Shown here: positions 22,188-33,716 of the stretch, one piece after another
How positions within the stretch are numbered: the stretch's first letter is position 1
Layout: each line of letters opens with the position of its first letter
Assembly (NCBI GenBank): GCA_027493935.1
Contig: JAOSJV010000012.1
Coordinates: 390,020-454,019 of the forward strand
Direction of reading: 5' to 3'
DNA: 64,000 nucleotides
Source of the DNA: Burkholderiales bacterium
GTDB taxonomy: Bacteria > Pseudomonadota > Gammaproteobacteria > Burkholderiales > SG8-39
Notes under the pieces: generated by a model
Databases searched by the model: none
Seen by the model: only the letters and a program-made list of their open reading frames with translations
Told to the model about the DNA's origin: nothing
Position numbers and translations under genes: made by a program

Positions 22188-22263
22188 TGGTAGGCCGTGT
22201 AGGATTCGAACCTACGACCAACGGATTAAAAGTCCGCTGCTCTACCAACTGAGCTAACGGCCC
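22188..22263 (-). tRNA. tRNA-Lys (anticodon TTT)
   Basis: Reverse complement GGGCCGTTAGCTCAGTTGGTAGAGCAGCGGACTTTTAATCCGTTGGTCGTAGGTTCGAATCCTACACGGCCTACCA; clear D, anticodon and T arms with encoded CCA. Confidence 0.96.
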
Positions 22264-22378
22264 GGGGAAAGCTGCGAATTGTATTTCCGCGGGGCGAGGG
22301 GGTGTCAACGAACGGACGGGGTCGACGCCACGATCCAGTCCGGCGTCGATGCCCGCGGCGGGCGGCGCGGTTCGCCGA

Positions 22379-23493
22379 TCATCCCTCGCGCATCATTCGC
22401 CAGTACTCGAATCTCATGGTCGCGACGGCGCCGGCGACGATCGACGCGAAAGCGATGATCGAGCCCACCGCGAGCGTCGAAAAGCCCGTAATCCCCTGGC
22501 CGATCGTGCAGCCGAGCGCGGCGATGCCACCGAAGCCCATCAGGATGCCGCCGACGACGTGCCGGCCGGTATCGGCGGCGTCGCGGAACCCTCCCAGCGG
22601 AAGCTGCGCGTGGCGAGCGCGTAGGCGGCGGAGCCGGCGACCACACCGAGCGCCGAGGCGATGCCGAATGTGACGAGCTTGGACTTGTCGGTCCAGAACA
22701 TCAGGAGCTCGAGCACGAAGGCTTGCGGCGCGACGAACGAGAGCGACTCCATGCGGCCGGTGTTGGTCGCCACCCACGCCTCCTGCAGCGTGTTCGGGTC
22801 CTCCGCCACGTAGCCGATGCGGCCGCTCAGGTACCAGCCGCCGACGATGACCAGCCCGACGACGGTGCCGCCGAGCAGGTTGTCGAAGGTCCAGAACTCG
22901 CGCCTCGCGAGCGCGAAGGCGCCGAGACCGCCGGCGAAGACGATCATCGCGATCCACGCCATCGTCGTCCGGTCGGCGCCGAACGCGCGCGCGGCGAGCG
23001 TCGGGATGTCCTGGCCCGAGGCGAGCTGCACGCTCGCCTGCTCGAGCACGCCGACCCGGAAGGCGCCGAACAGCCCGCGCAAAGTCATGTACGCCGCCAC
23101 CGCCATGAACACGACGACGACGAGCGACTTCAAGTTGCCGCCGCCGATGCGGATGAGCGTCTTCGAGCCGCAGCCCGAACCGAGCGTCATGCCGACGCCG
23201 AACAGGAACCCGCCGACGATGTACGAGAGCCAGGTGAAGTTCGGCCCGGGATAGATCGAGTTCGACAGCTTGACGAGGCCGCCGAGCTCGAGCAGCTGCG
23301 CGCCGGCGATCGCGACCGCGATCGCGAGCAGCCACATCCGCATGCGGTTCCAGTCGCCCATGTTGACGACGTCCGACACCGCGCCCATGGTGCAGAAGTT
23401 GGTGCGGTTGCCGACGAAACCGAAGACGAACGCGAGCACGAAGCCGCCCCACGCGACGTAAGGCACCAGGCTTGCCGGATCGACCCCGCTCAT
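22379..23493 (-). CDS. YeeE/YedE family (sulfur-transport) membrane protein, frameshifted near the C-terminus
   Basis: MSGVDPASLVPYVAWGGFVLAFVFGFVGNRTNFCTMGAVSD...GMTLGSGCGSKTLIRIGGGNLKSLVV; second motif GGILMGFGGIAALGCTIGQGITGFSTLAVGSII in a shifted frame (break near 22585). Confidence 0.88.
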
Positions 23494-23684
23494 CGCCGTC
23501 TCCCGCGTTTCGCTTCCCGAGGCGCTGGATTCTAGCGAACGACGCGCTGACGGCGAGCAAAAGCACTCACCCTCGGATAACCCGCGTCTATGGCGCAGCC
23601 GCGAATCGGTACTCGCCTTGCGTTGGACTGCCGGGCCGAAGCCGGATCGCAGCGCGGCCGCGGACCCGGGCGCGGGCGCCCCGG

Positions 23685-24422
23685 CTACCGGCGCGCCAGA
23701 CGCTGCTTGGCCTGCTCCGCGGCGGGGCTGTTCGGGTACTTGCCGACCAGCAGCCGGAGCGTGTTGCGCGCGCCGTTCACGTCGCCGAGTTCCGCCTGGC
23801 TGCTGGCGATGTTAAGCATGGCGTCGGGCGCCTTGGCATGCTCGGGCCAGGTCGCGACGACCTTCTGCTGCTCGGCGATCGCGCTCTTGTAGTCGCGCAG
23901 CGCGTAGTAAGCATTGCCGATCCAGTACTGCGCCGAGGGCGCGAGCGGGCTCGTCGGGTAGGTCTTCATGAACTCCTGCAGTCCCTGGATGGCCGAGCCG
24001 AAATTGTTCGCCTTGAACTGCGCGAGCGCCGTCTCGTAGGCCTGGGTCTCGGCCGCCGACTGGCGCGCGGCAGTTTCCTTCTCGGCGCCCGCCTGCTCGA
24101 GCTTGCGCAGCCGCGTGTCGAGATCGACGTAGAGATCCTTCTGCCGCTTGTCCAGGCCGTCGATGCGGTTGACGAGCACCTCGAACTGGCCGCGCAGCGC
24201 CGCCATCTCGCGGCGCACGGTCTCCAGCTCGCTCAGCAGGTCGAGCAGCGCTTTGCGGTCGGCGCGCTGGCCGACGTCGGCCTCGATTCGTCCGACCCGC
24301 TCCTCGAGCCGCCTCACGCCGGCACGCGCCTCCTCGTCGGGAAATATCGCGTGCGCCCGGCCCGCGGCGGCGAGCAGGATGCCGAGCGCCACGACGCCGC
24401 GCACCACGGCCACGGCGCGCAT
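23685..24422 (-). CDS. cpoB: Tol-Pal system protein CpoB (YbgF)
   Basis: Signal peptide, coiled coil, then TPR region (YETALAQFKANNFGSAIQGLQEFMKTYPTSPLAPSAQYWIGNAYYALRDYKSAI); adjacent to pal. Confidence 0.92.
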   Translation of the reverse strand: MRAVAVVRGVVALGILLAAAGRAHAIFPDEEARAGVRRLEERVGRIEADVGQRADRKALLDLLSELETVRREMAALRGQFEVLVNRIDGLDKRQKDLYVDLDTRLRKLEQAGAEKETAARQSAAETQAYETALAQFKANNFGSAIQGLQEFMKTYPTSPLAPSAQYWIGNAYYALRDYKSAIAEQQKVVATWPEHAKAPDAMLNIASSQAELGDVNGARNTLRLLVGKYPNSPAAEQAKQRLARR

Positions 24423-24955
24423 CAGAACTCACCCGAATAGAAGAGGTCGCCGCGGCGGTTCTGCGCCCAGCAGTCCTCGGTCTGCTCGGTGCAGCGCGGC
24501 TTCTCCTCGCCGAGGCTCACCGGCTCGATCTGCGCCTCGCGCGCGCCCATCAGCACGAGGGTGCGCTTCACCGCATCGGCACGGCGCTGGCCGAGGGCGA
24601 GGTTGTACTCGCGGCTGCCGCGCTCGTCGGCGTTGCCCTGGATCAGCATCTTCTGGTTCGGCGTCGACGAGAGGTATCTTGCGTGCGCTTCCAGCATCGG
24701 GCGGAACTCCGGCTTGATGTCGTCGCGGTCGAAGTCGAAGTAGACGCTGCGCTTGGCGAGCGGGCTCGCCGGATCCTTGAGCGGGTCGCCCGGGATCGTC
24801 GTCGTGCCGATCGGAACGCTCGTCGCGCTGCCCGCGGCGCCGCCGGCGCCGGGCTTGCGGTCCTCGACCGCGACGCCGCTGCCCTCCTCGGTGCCGGTGC
24901 TCGCGCAGCCCGCGACCAGCGCGGCGGCCATCAGTCCCAACAGTGCTCGTCTCAT
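24422..24955 (-). CDS. pal: Peptidoglycan-associated lipoprotein
   Basis: MRRALLGLMAAALVAGCAST lipobox; RSVYFDFDRDDIKPEFRPMLEAHARYL...GNADERGSREYNLALGQRRADAVK OmpA-like domain. Confidence 0.95.
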   Translation of the reverse strand: MRRALLGLMAAALVAGCASTGTEEGSGVAVEDRKPGAGGAAGSATSVPIGTTTIPGDPLKDPASPLAKRSVYFDFDRDDIKPEFRPMLEAHARYLSSTPNQKMLIQGNADERGSREYNLALGQRRADAVKRTLVLMGAREAQIEPVSLGEEKPRCTEQTEDCWAQNRRGDLFYSGEF

Positions 24956-24966
24956 TGGTCGTCTCC

Positions 24967-26235
24967 TCAATTCAGAAATGGACCCCACGCCGGCTCGCGC
25001 ACGTCGCCGGCCGGCACCGAAAGGCGCTGCTTCACGCCGCCGTCGCTCGAAACGGCGGCGAGTACGCCGCGGCTGCTGACCTGGGTGGCGTACAGGATCA
25101 TCCTTCCGTTCGGCGCGAAGCTCGGCGATTCGTCGCGCCCGGTGTCGGTCAGCGCCCGGACCTGCCGGCTGGCGAGATCCATCACCGACACCTGGAAGCG
25201 GCCGCCGTCGCGCCGCACGAAGGCGAGGTACTTGCCGTCCGGGCTCGGACGCGGCGTCACGTTGTACGACCCGTCGAACGTCAACCGCTCGACCGGGCCG
25301 CCCGCGGCCGCGACGCGGTAGATCTGCGGCGACCCGCCGCGGTCCGAGGTGAAGTAGATCGACTGGCCGTCCGGCGCATAGAACGGCTCGGTGTCGATCG
25401 CGCTCGAGGACAGCAGGCGGCGCGCGCCGCTGCCGTCCGCGTTCATCAGGAACAGTTGCGAACCGCCCTCGCGCGACAGCACGACCGCTAGGCTGCGCCC
25501 GTCCGGCGACCATGCCGGCGCCGAGTTCGAGCCGCGGAAGTTGGCGACCGCCTGGCGCTTGCCGCTCGCGAGCGAGTGCACGTAGACGACCGGCTTCTTG
25601 TTCTCGAACGACACGTAAGCGAGCCGCGAGCCGTCCGGCGACCACGCTGGCGATATGATCGGCTCGAGCGAGGACAGCGCGGCCTGCGCATTCGCGCCGT
25701 CGGCGTCGGCGATCTGCAGCTGGTAGCGCGCGCCGTTCTTCACGACGTAGGCGATGCGCGTGGAGAACACGCCACGCTCGCCGGTCAGCTTCTCGTACAC
25801 GAAGTCGGCGATGCGATGCGCGGTGGCGCGCGCCTGCTGCACGGTCAAGGTGAACGCGAGCGCGCCGAGCTGCGCCTGCTTCGGTACGTCGTAGAGCCGG
25901 AAGCGCGCCTCGAAGCGGCCGCCGCCGACCGGATAGACGCCGCCCACCACCAGCGCGTCGGCGTTCTTGCCGCGCCACGGCGCGAAGTCGACTGTCGAGG
26001 TGTCGCTCAGGTTCTGCGGGCCGGTGTAGAGCGTGCGGAAGCGTCCGCTGCGCGCGAGATCGGCTTCGATCACATCGGAGATCGCGGGCGTGAGGGCCGA
26101 TTCGCCCGCGAACGGAACGACCGCGACCGGGATCTGGTTCCCGCCCGCGCCGGTAATCTCGATGGTGAGCTGTGCGTGCGCCGCAGTGGCAAGCAGCGCG
26201 AGGCAAATCGCAAGGATGCGGAACAATCGTTCCAC
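24967..26235 (-). CDS. tolB: Tol-Pal translocation protein TolB (ORF open to 26280; GTG start at 26235 preferred)
   Basis: beta-propeller repeats ([34 protein letters not shown]). Starting at GTG 26235 gives a clean signal peptide [22 protein letters not shown]. Confidence 0.93.
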   Translation of the reverse strand: MERLFRILAICLALLATAAHAQLTIEITGAGGNQIPVAVVPFAGESALTPAISDVIEADLARSGRFRTLYTGPQNLSDTSTVDFAPWRGKNADALVVGGVYPVGGGRFEARFRLYDVPKQAQLGALAFTLTVQQARATAHRIADFVYEKLTGERGVFSTRIAYVVKNGARYQLQIADADGANAQAALSSLEPIISPAWSPDGSRLAYVSFENKKPVVYVHSLASGKRQAVANFRGSNSAPAWSPDGRSLAVVLSREGGSQLFLMNADGSGARRLLSSSAIDTEPFYAPDGQSIYFTSDRGGSPQIYRVAAAGGPVERLTFDGSYNVTPRPSPDGKYLAFVRRDGGRFQVSVMDLASRQVRALTDTGRDESPSFAPNGRMILYATQVSSRGVLAAVSSDGGVKQRLSVPAGDVREPAWGPFLN

Positions 26236-26320
26236 CGTTCGGCAGGCGCTGAAGAATGGCCGATTATACGTGAGTTCCATGGCGTTTCGCGTATGTCGTC
26301 CTTCGACGACAGCACGCGCG

Positions 26321-27215
26321 TCAAGGTTCGTCGCGCAGGCTAAACCTCAGCTCCAGGCGCGCTTGGAACACCTCGCGCTTGTCGGGCTGCGGCAACGGCG
26401 AGCTCTTTAGGATCGCCCGCTCCCACGCCTCGTCGACCGCCTTGTTACCGCTCGATCTCGCGAGCCGCACGCTCACGATGTCGCCGCTCGGCAGCAGCTG
26501 CACCAGAAACACCGCCTGCGGGTTGCCAGGAAGATCCGGCGGCAGCACGACGTTGCCGCGGATCTTCGCGCGGATCTTGTCGACCCAACCCGCCGTCGCA
26601 CCCGCATCGCCCGCCACCGGCGTGCCCGTGCGCGCGGCGGAGGTCGTGCTGCCGAGCTCGCGCGCGAGCTGGTCCTTGAGCCGCTGGTCGCGCGCGCGCT
26701 CGAGGTCTTCCTTGAGACGCCGCTCCTCCGCGACGCGCTGCTTATCGCGCGCGGCCTTCGCGCGCGCCTCGTCCTCCCGGCGCTTCTTCTCCGCCTCCTG
26801 GCGCTGCGCCTCCTCCTTGCGCTTCTTCTCGGCCTCCAGACGCCGCGCGTCCTCCTCCTTGCGCTGCTTCTCCTCGAGCTCCTTTCGCCGGTGCTCGTCC
26901 TCGCGGCGCTTGCGCTCGACCTCCTCGAGCCGCCTGATCTCCTTCTCGCGCTCGAGCGCGATGTCCACCTTCGTTTGCGGGGGCTCGACCTTCGGCTCGG
27001 GCTTCGGTTGCGGTGCGGGGCTTCGGCGGCTCGGGCGGCGGCGCGACCTCGCGCGGCGCCTCCGGCTGCGTCCACAGCTCGGCCACGACCGGCGCCGGCG
27101 GCCGTGTCTTCCAGCTGATCGCGAAGAAGAGCACCGCGATCAACAGCACGTGCACGCCGACCGCGAGCGCGAACGAGGCGGCGCTGCGCGGCTCGACGCG
27201 GGCGAGCGGGCGCAT
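26321..27215 (-). CDS. tolA: TolA, frameshifted in the Pro-rich linker
   Basis: N-terminal TM frame ([35 protein letters not shown]...) and Lys/Glu/Arg-rich coiled coil plus C-terminal domain in a second frame. Removing one C of a C4 run near 27016 joins them. Confidence 0.9.
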
Positions 27216-27227
27216 CGGGACCGCCGC

Positions 27228-27647
27228 CTACCGCTGCGCGGGCTTGACCATCAGCCCGACCCGGCGGACGTTCTGCTTCTGCAGCTCGTCCATGACCTTC
27301 ATGACCGCCTCGTAGCGCACTTCCTTGTCGGCCGAGATCACCACCGGCTGATCGGGGTCGGCGGCCTGGCGCTCCCGCACGACCGCGAGCAGCTCGGACA
27401 TCGTGACCGGCCGCTCCTCGCGCGCGCCAGGCGAGCGCTCGCGCAGCAGCATGGCGGCGTCGCGCCGGATCAACACCTCGAGCGGCGCGACCTTCTGCGG
27501 CAGCGGCGAGGACTTCGCGACGCTCGGCAGCTCGACCAGGCCCGGATTCACCAGCGGCGCGGTCACCATGAAGATGACGAGCAACACCAGCATCACGTCC
27601 ACGTAGGGGACGATGTTGATCTGGTTTAGGAGCCTGCGCTGTCGCAT
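27228..27647 (-). CDS. tolR: TolR
   Basis: 139 aa ExbD/TolR: INIVPYVDVMLVLLVIFMVTAPLVNPGLVELPSV. Confidence 0.95.
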   Translation of the reverse strand: MRQRRLLNQINIVPYVDVMLVLLVIFMVTAPLVNPGLVELPSVAKSSPLPQKVAPLEVLIRRDAAMLLRERSPGAREERPVTMSELLAVVRERQAADPDQPVVISADKEVRYEAVMKVMDELQKQNVRRVGLMVKPAQR

Positions 27648-27651
27648 GCGC

Positions 27652-28332
27652 TCACCGCGTCGCCTGGCGCTGCAGGATGTTCGAGAACTCCTCCATGAAG
27701 CTCTCGAAGCGGTTCGCGAGGCGGTCGATGTCGTGCGAGTAGCGGTTGTACGCCACCACTGCGGGGATCGCGGCGAACAGGCCCATCGCCGTGGCGACCA
27801 GCGCCTCGGCGATTCCCGGCGCCACCGCCGCGAGTGTCGCCTGGGCGACGCTCGCCAGTCCGCGGAACGACTGCATGATCCCCCACACCGTGCCGAGCAG
27901 GCCCACGTACGGGCTGACCGAACCGACTGACGCTAGGAAGGCGAGGTGCGACTCCAGGTAGTCCATCTCGCGCTGGTAGGTCGCGCGCATCGCGCGCCGC
28001 GCGCCATCGACGAGCTCGGACGGGTCGGCGATGCGCTGGCCCTTCAGCTTGACGTAGTCGCGGAATCCGGCCTCGAAGATGCGCTCGAGGCTGCCGGTGC
28101 GGTGGCGCGCATTCACCGCGCTCTGGTAGAGCGCGTTCAGGTCCGGGCGGCTCCAGAACGCGCGCTCGAACTCCTCGGTCTCGCGCCGCGCCTGCCGCAC
28201 CGTGAACAGCTTGCGGAAGATGTAGTACCAGGAGGTTACCGATACGGCCAGCAGCAGCGCCATGATCGCCTGCACGACGAAGCTCGCATTCGCGATCAGC
28301 GAGAGGATGGAGATGTCGTGCGTGACGTTCAT
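27652..28332 (-). CDS. tolQ: TolQ
   Basis: MNVTHDISILSLIANASFVVQAIMALLLAVSVTSWYYIF...GLLGTVWGIMQSFRGLA...VAPGIAEALVATAMGLFAAIPAVVAYNR. Confidence 0.95.
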   Translation of the reverse strand: MNVTHDISILSLIANASFVVQAIMALLLAVSVTSWYYIFRKLFTVRQARRETEEFERAFWSRPDLNALYQSAVNARHRTGSLERIFEAGFRDYVKLKGQRIADPSELVDGARRAMRATYQREMDYLESHLAFLASVGSVSPYVGLLGTVWGIMQSFRGLASVAQATLAAVAPGIAEALVATAMGLFAAIPAVVAYNRYSHDIDRLANRFESFMEEFSNILQRQATR

Positions 28333-28754
28333 GCGATGCGCTCCAATCCTTCGCGCAGTTCCTCGGGCAGCGGCACCGGGCGGAAGGTGCGCGGATGCAC
28401 GCACGCCGCCTCGACCCGCGCCGAGACGATCGTCTCCCCGGCGCGCCGCACGTGCTGAGCGAACTCGACGCGCACGCGCCCGAGCCGCGCGATCTCGGCG
28501 GTCACCTCGAGCGCGTCGTTCAGCCGCGCCGGCCTGCGGTAGCTCACCTGCAGGCCGTAGACGATGAACATCGCCGCGCGCCGCTGCGCGAGCTCGGCGA
28601 GGTCGAAGCCGAGCGCGCGCAGGAGCTCGATGCGCGCGGCCTCGAAGAAGTCGAGATAGGTGCCGTGATAGACCACCCCACCGGCGTCGGTGTGGTGGTA
28701 GTAGACCCGCACGGGCCACGTCTGGACGTGCGCGGGCCGCTGTCGTTGCGCCAA
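28329..28754 (-). CDS. ybgC: Acyl-CoA thioesterase YbgC (TTG start assumed)
   Basis: VRVYYHHTDAGGVVYHGTYLDFFEAARIELLRALGFD; overlaps the tolQ start. Confidence 0.88.
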   Translation of the reverse strand: MAQRQRPAHVQTWPVRVYYHHTDAGGVVYHGTYLDFFEAARIELLRALGFDLAELAQRRAAMFIVYGLQVSYRRPARLNDALEVTAEIARLGRVRVEFAQHVRRAGETIVSARVEAACVHPRTFRPVPLPEELREGLERIA

Positions 28755-29021
28755 CCGTCTATCCTGCTGTCGTTCTTCGCATCCGTCCCGGCGCGCCTGC
28801 GCCGGCGAACGCGCGATTGTCGCGCCATTTCGGGCGCTCTGCACGCAGGGCCGTCTCGACGCGCGGCCGCCGGCGCCCGGGACAGCATGCCCGAGGCCGA
28901 GGCCGACGTTCGGGCGCAAACCGGGCAATTCATGGCAGACGCGGGGCGCGGCGGGGTTCGGAGCGGTATGAACGCCGCTCGGCCCGCTTCGGGGTCAGGG
29001 GATGCCGCCGCAGCGCGCCCC

Positions 29022-30074
29022 TCAACCTCGCGCGTCGCCCTGCCAGAGATCGGGGGTCTGCTCGCGGACCGGTGCGGCCAGGCCGAAGTGTCGGTACGCG
29101 GCGACGGTCGCGACGCGCCCGCGCGGAGTGCGCTGCAGGTAGCCCTGCTGGATCAGGAAGGGCTCGAGCACGTCCTCGATGGTGTCGCGCTCCTCGCCGA
29201 TCGCGTGCGCGAGGTTCTCGACCCCGACCGGCCCGCCCGCGAACTTCTCGATCACCGCGAGCAGGAGCTTGCGGTCCATCACGTCCAGCCCGAGCTGGTC
29301 GACCTCCAGCATGCCGAGCGCGGCGTCGGCCACCTCGCGCGAGATGCGCCCGCCGGCGCGCACCTGCGCGTAGTCGCGCACCCGCCGCAGCAGCCGGTTC
29401 GCCACCCGCGGCGTGCCGCGCGAGCGGCGCGCGATCTCGAGCGAGCCGTCGTCGGAGATCTCGACCTCGAGCAGCCGCGCGGAGCGCGTGACGATGCGCT
29501 GCACCTCCTCCGGCGTGTAGAACTCGAGCCGCGCCACGATGCCGAAGCGGTCGCGCAGCGGATTGGTCAGCATGCCGGCGCGCGTCGTCGCGCCGACCAG
29601 CGTGAACGGCGGCAGGTCGAGCTTCACCGAGCGCGCCGCCGGCCCTTCGCCGATCATGATGTCGATCTGGTAGTCCTCGAGCGCCGGGTACAGGATCTCC
29701 TCGACGACCGGAGAGAGCCGGTGGATCTCGTCGATGAAGAGCACGTCGTTCGGCTCGAGGTTGGTGAGCAGCGCCGCGAGGTCGCCGGGCCGCTCGAGCA
29801 CCGGGCCGGAGGTGTGGCGCAGATTGACGCCCATCTCGCGCGCGATGATGTGCGCGAGCGTGGTCTTGCCGAGCCCGGGCGGCCCGAACAGCAGCACGTG
29901 GTCGAGCGCCTCCTTGCGGTTGCGCGCGGCCTCGATGAAGATCTCGAGCTGGCCGCGGATGCGGCTCTGGCCGACGTACTCGTCGAGCGAGCGCGGCCTG
30001 AGCGCGCGCTCGAGCGCCTCCTCCTGCGCGCTGGCGGGCTGCGGGGAGATCAGCCGGTCGGTCTCGATCGCCAC
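29022..30074 (-). CDS. ruvB: Holliday junction branch migration helicase RuvB
   Basis: [25 protein letters not shown]...[22 protein letters not shown]...[23 protein letters not shown]. Confidence 0.97.
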   Translation of the reverse strand: MAIETDRLISPQPASAQEEALERALRPRSLDEYVGQSRIRGQLEIFIEAARNRKEALDHVLLFGPPGLGKTTLAHIIAREMGVNLRHTSGPVLERPGDLAALLTNLEPNDVLFIDEIHRLSPVVEEILYPALEDYQIDIMIGEGPAARSVKLDLPPFTLVGATTRAGMLTNPLRDRFGIVARLEFYTPEEVQRIVTRSARLLEVEISDDGSLEIARRSRGTPRVANRLLRRVRDYAQVRAGGRISREVADAALGMLEVDQLGLDVMDRKLLLAVIEKFAGGPVGVENLAHAIGEERDTIEDVLEPFLIQQGYLQRTPRGRVATVAAYRHFGLAAPVREQTPDLWQGDARG

Positions 30075-30089
30075 GAACGCAATCCTACG

Positions 30090-30671
30090 CTACGCCTTCG
30101 ACAGGAGCTTCAGCGCCTGCCTGATGCCTTCGGCCACCGCGAGCCCCTCGGGCAGCTGCTTCACCGCGCCGAGCGCCTCGCGCTCGTTGTAGCCGAGGGC
30201 GAGGAGCGCGTGCAGCACGTCGCTCGCTGCCGGCGCGGCGCGGTGCACCGCGATCCCGGCCGTGAGGTCGGCGCCGAGCCTGTCGCGCAGCTCGAGCAGC
30301 AGCCGCTCGGCGGTCTTCTTGCCGATGCCCGGCACCTTGGTGAGGCGCCCGGTTTCCTGCAACGCGACCGCCTGCGAGAGCTCGCCGACGCTCATGCCGG
30401 ACAGCACCGCCAGCGCGGTGCGTGCGCCGATGCCGGCGATCCTGAGCAGCTGGCGGAACGCGCGCCGCTCGGCCTCGCTCGCGAAGCCGAACAGGAGGTG
30501 CGCGTCCTCGCGCACGACGAGGTGGGTGAGCAGCGTGACGCGCGCGCCGGTGTCCGGCAGGTTGTAGAACGTGCTCATCGGCACCTCGACCTCGTAGCCG
30601 ACGCCGTTCGCGTCGACCAGGATCTGCGGCGGATTCTTCTCGAGCAGCACCCCGGCGATGCGCCCGATCAT
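30090..30671 (-). CDS. ruvA: Holliday junction protein RuvA
   Basis: [39 protein letters not shown]...[15 protein letters not shown]...[18 protein letters not shown]. Confidence 0.96.
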   Translation of the reverse strand: MIGRIAGVLLEKNPPQILVDANGVGYEVEVPMSTFYNLPDTGARVTLLTHLVVREDAHLLFGFASEAERRAFRQLLRIAGIGARTALAVLSGMSVGELSQAVALQETGRLTKVPGIGKKTAERLLLELRDRLGADLTAGIAVHRAAPAASDVLHALLALGYNEREALGAVKQLPEGLAVAEGIRQALKLLSKA

Positions 30672-31216
30672 ACGAGCCGGCCCCGGTGGATGCGCTGCCG
30701 GGCGCGCCCGGGGCCGGCCGCGACCCCGCCCCAGCCACGCCCGGCATGCGCGTGGCAGATCGCGCATGCGAGCGCGTCGGCCGCGTCCGGCGACGGCGCG
30801 CCGGAGAGCTTCAGCAGTCGCCGCACCATCTCCTGCACCTGCTCCTTGCGGGCGTGTCCGGTGCCGACGACCGCCTGCTTGACCTGCAGCGCGCTGTACT
30901 CCGCCACCGGCAGCCCGGCGAGCACCACCGCAGCGATCGCCGCGCCGCGCGCCTGTCCGAGCGCGAGCGTGGACTCCGGATTGACGTTGACGAACACGCG
31001 CTCGACGGCCACACGGTCGGGCCGGTGGGCCGCGATCACCTCGGCGAGGCCGTCGAGGATCGCCTTCAGGCGCGCCGGCAGCTCGAGCACTTGGGGCGCC
31101 CGGATGCAACCGCTCGTCACGTAGGCGAGGCGCGCCCCCTCCTGGCGCAGCACGCCGAACCCGGTGACCCGCAGGCCAGGATCGATCCCGAGAATGGTGG
31201 CGGCGGCAGCCGGCAT
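30668..31216 (-). CDS. ruvC: Crossover junction endodeoxyribonuclease RuvC
   Basis: [16 protein letters not shown]...[26 protein letters not shown]...[25 protein letters not shown]; overlaps ruvA start. Confidence 0.95.
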   Translation of the reverse strand: MPAAAATILGIDPGLRVTGFGVLRQEGARLAYVTSGCIRAPQVLELPARLKAILDGLAEVIAAHRPDRVAVERVFVNVNPESTLALGQARGAAIAAVVLAGLPVAEYSALQVKQAVVGTGHARKEQVQEMVRRLLKLSGAPSPDAADALACAICHAHAGRGWGGVAAGPGRARQRIHRGRLV

Positions 31217-31318
31217 CGCCGGCATTATAGGTGGCGACCCGGTGGCCGGCGGCACGCACGCGACGCAGGGAAGTCGCCCGCACGATGGGCGCTCCGCGCT
31301 CCGCGCACTGCTCGCCCC

Positions 31319-32044
31319 TCACGCCTCGATCGCCGCGGTCGTATAGACGTTCTGCACGTCGTCCAGGCCCTCGAGCGCATCGAGCAGCCGCTGCATCTTC
31401 TCCCCGTCTGCGCCGGCGAGCACGTTCTCGATCGTCGGCCGCATCGTGACCTCGGCCATCTCGGGCTTGAGCCCGGCGCGCTCGAGCGCCTCCTTCACGC
31501 GCGCGAAGTCGCCCGGCGCGCAAATCACCTCGACCGAGCCGTCCTCGTTGGCGACGACGTCCTCGGCGCCGGCGTCGAGCGCGGCTTCCATCACCGCCTC
31601 CTCGCTCGTCCCGGGCGCGAACAGGAACAACCCGCAGTGCTTGAAGAGATACGCGACCGAGCCGTCGGTGCCGAGGTTGCCGCCGTGCTTGGCGAACGCG
31701 TGGCGCACCTCGCCTACGGTGCGCGTGCGGTTGTCGGTCAGGCAGTCCACCATCACCGCCGCGCCGCCGACGCCGTAGCCCTCGTAACGGATCTCGTCGT
31801 AGGCGATGCCCTCGAGCTCGCCGGTGCCGCGCTTGACCGCTCGCTCGATGTTGTCAGACGGGACGTTATCGGCCTTGGCCTTGTCGATCGCGAGCCGCAG
31901 CCGCGGATTGAAGGCCGCATCGGCGCCGCCCATCTTCGCGGCGACGGTGACCTCGCGAATAGCGCGGGTGAAGACCTTGCCGCGCTTCGCGTCGGCGGCC
32001 GCCTTCTTGTGCTTGATGTTGGCCCAGCGGGAGTGTCCGGCCAT
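31319..32044 (-). CDS. yebC: YebC/PmpR-family regulator
   Basis: [40 protein letters not shown]... Confidence 0.96.
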   Translation of the reverse strand: MAGHSRWANIKHKKAAADAKRGKVFTRAIREVTVAAKMGGADAAFNPRLRLAIDKAKADNVPSDNIERAVKRGTGELEGIAYDEIRYEGYGVGGAAVMVDCLTDNRTRTVGEVRHAFAKHGGNLGTDGSVAYLFKHCGLFLFAPGTSEEAVMEAALDAGAEDVVANEDGSVEVICAPGDFARVKEALERAGLKPEMAEVTMRPTIENVLAGADGEKMQRLLDALEGLDDVQNVYTTAAIEA

Positions 32045-32173
32045 GGCTCGCTCGCGCGCGCGGCGTGGTTTGTCTCGGTAAGCCTATAATTTTACACTTC
32101 GCCGCGACCCAACCCCCGCCTCGATCCGCCGGCTCGGCCGCGTCCGCACCCACGAGATCACCGGAGCCCCGCC

Positions 32174-33713
32174 ATGAGCGCGCCGCTGCCCCTTGCCAAG
32201 GTCCCGCAAACGGGGGACCAAGCCCTCGAGCTCGCAATGCTTCCGGGCCTTGCGAACCGGCACGGCCTGATCGCCGGCGCCACCGGTACCGGGAAGACGG
32301 TCACGCTGCAGGTGCTCGCGGAGCGCTTCTCGTCGGTCGGCGTGCCGGTGTTCATGGCCGACGTGAAGGGCGACCTGTCCGGCCTCGCCGCGCCCGGGAC
32401 GGCGTCCGAGAAGATGAAGAAGCGTCTCGCCGCGCTCGGCTTCCCGGAGCCGGCCTGGAGCGCCTGCCCGGTCGCGTTCTGGGACGTCTACGGCGAGCAG
32501 GGCCATCCGGTGCGCACCACCGTGTCCGACATGGGGCCGCTGCTCCTCGCCCGAATGCTCGGACTGAACGACACGCAGGAAGGGGTGCTCACGCTCGTCT
32601 TCAAGGTCGCCGACGACAACGGTCTGCTGCTGCTCGACCTCAAGGATCTGCGCGCGATGCTGGAATTCGTCGGCCAGCACGCGAAGGAGCTGCGCACCGG
32701 CTACGGCAACGTCTCGGCCGCCTCGATCGGCGCGATCCAGCGCGGGCTGCTCGCCCTCGAAACCCAGGGCGCCGACCGGTTCTTCGGCGAGCCGATGCTC
32801 GACATCGCCGATCTCATGCAGACCGTGGCGGGCAAGGGGCGTGGTCAACATCCTCGCCGCCGACAGGCTGTTCAACTCGCCGAAGCTCTACGCCACGTTC
32901 CTGCTGTGGCTGCTCGCCGAGCTCTTCGAGCAGCTGCCCGAGGTCGGCGATCCGGAGAAGCCGAAGCTCGTGTTCTTCTTCGACGAGGCGCATCTGCTCT
33001 TCGACGATGCGCCCAAGGCGCTGCTCGACAAGATCGAGCAGGTGGTGCGGCTGATCCGATCGAAGGGCGTCGGCGTCTACTTCGTGACCCAGAACCCGCT
33101 CGACATCCCGGAGTCGGTGCTCGGTCAGCTCGGCAACCGCGTGCAGCACGCGCTGCGGGCGTTCACGCCCCGCGACCAGAAGGCGGTCAGGACCGCGGCG
33201 CAGACGATGCGCCAGAACCCGAAACTCGACACCGAGAAGGCCATCACTGAGCTCGGCGTCGGCGAGGCCCTGGTGTCGCTGCTCGACGAGAAGGGCCGGC
33301 CGGGCGTCGTCGAGCGCGCGTTCATCATGCCGCCGGCGTCGCAGATCGGGCCGATCACCCCGGAGGCACGCCGGCAGATCATCGCGAAATCGCCGACCGC
33401 CGGGCACTACGAGAAGACCATCGACCGCGAATCGGCCTACGAGAAGCTCGCCGAGCGCGCGGCCAAGCTCGCCGCGGAGGCGGGCGCGCCGCCGGCGGGC
33501 GCCGCCCGCACGGGCGCTGCGGGCAAGCCCGCGCCGGCTGGAGGCTCCGGAACCATCAGTGACATCCTGTTCGGCTCCACCGGTCCGCGCGGCGGCAAGC
33601 GCGAGGGCGTGCTCGAGGCGGCGGCGAAGAGCGCGGCGCGCTCGGTCGGCTCGCAGCTCGGGCGCTCGATCCTGCGCGGCGTGCTCGGCTCGATCCTCGG
33701 CAGCAAGCGCTGA
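32174..33713 (+). CDS. HerA-like ATPase (DUF853 family), frameshifted
   Basis: [41 protein letters not shown]...LMQTVAGKG joins [34 protein letters not shown]...[44 protein letters not shown] after removing one G of a G4 run near 32836. Confidence 0.88.
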
Positions 33714-33716
33714 GCG

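Noticed and set aside
26321-27215. Programmed ribosomal frameshifting in tolA
   Set aside because: The break is a plain C4/G4 run like those in many unrelated genes of this window; sequencing error is more economical.
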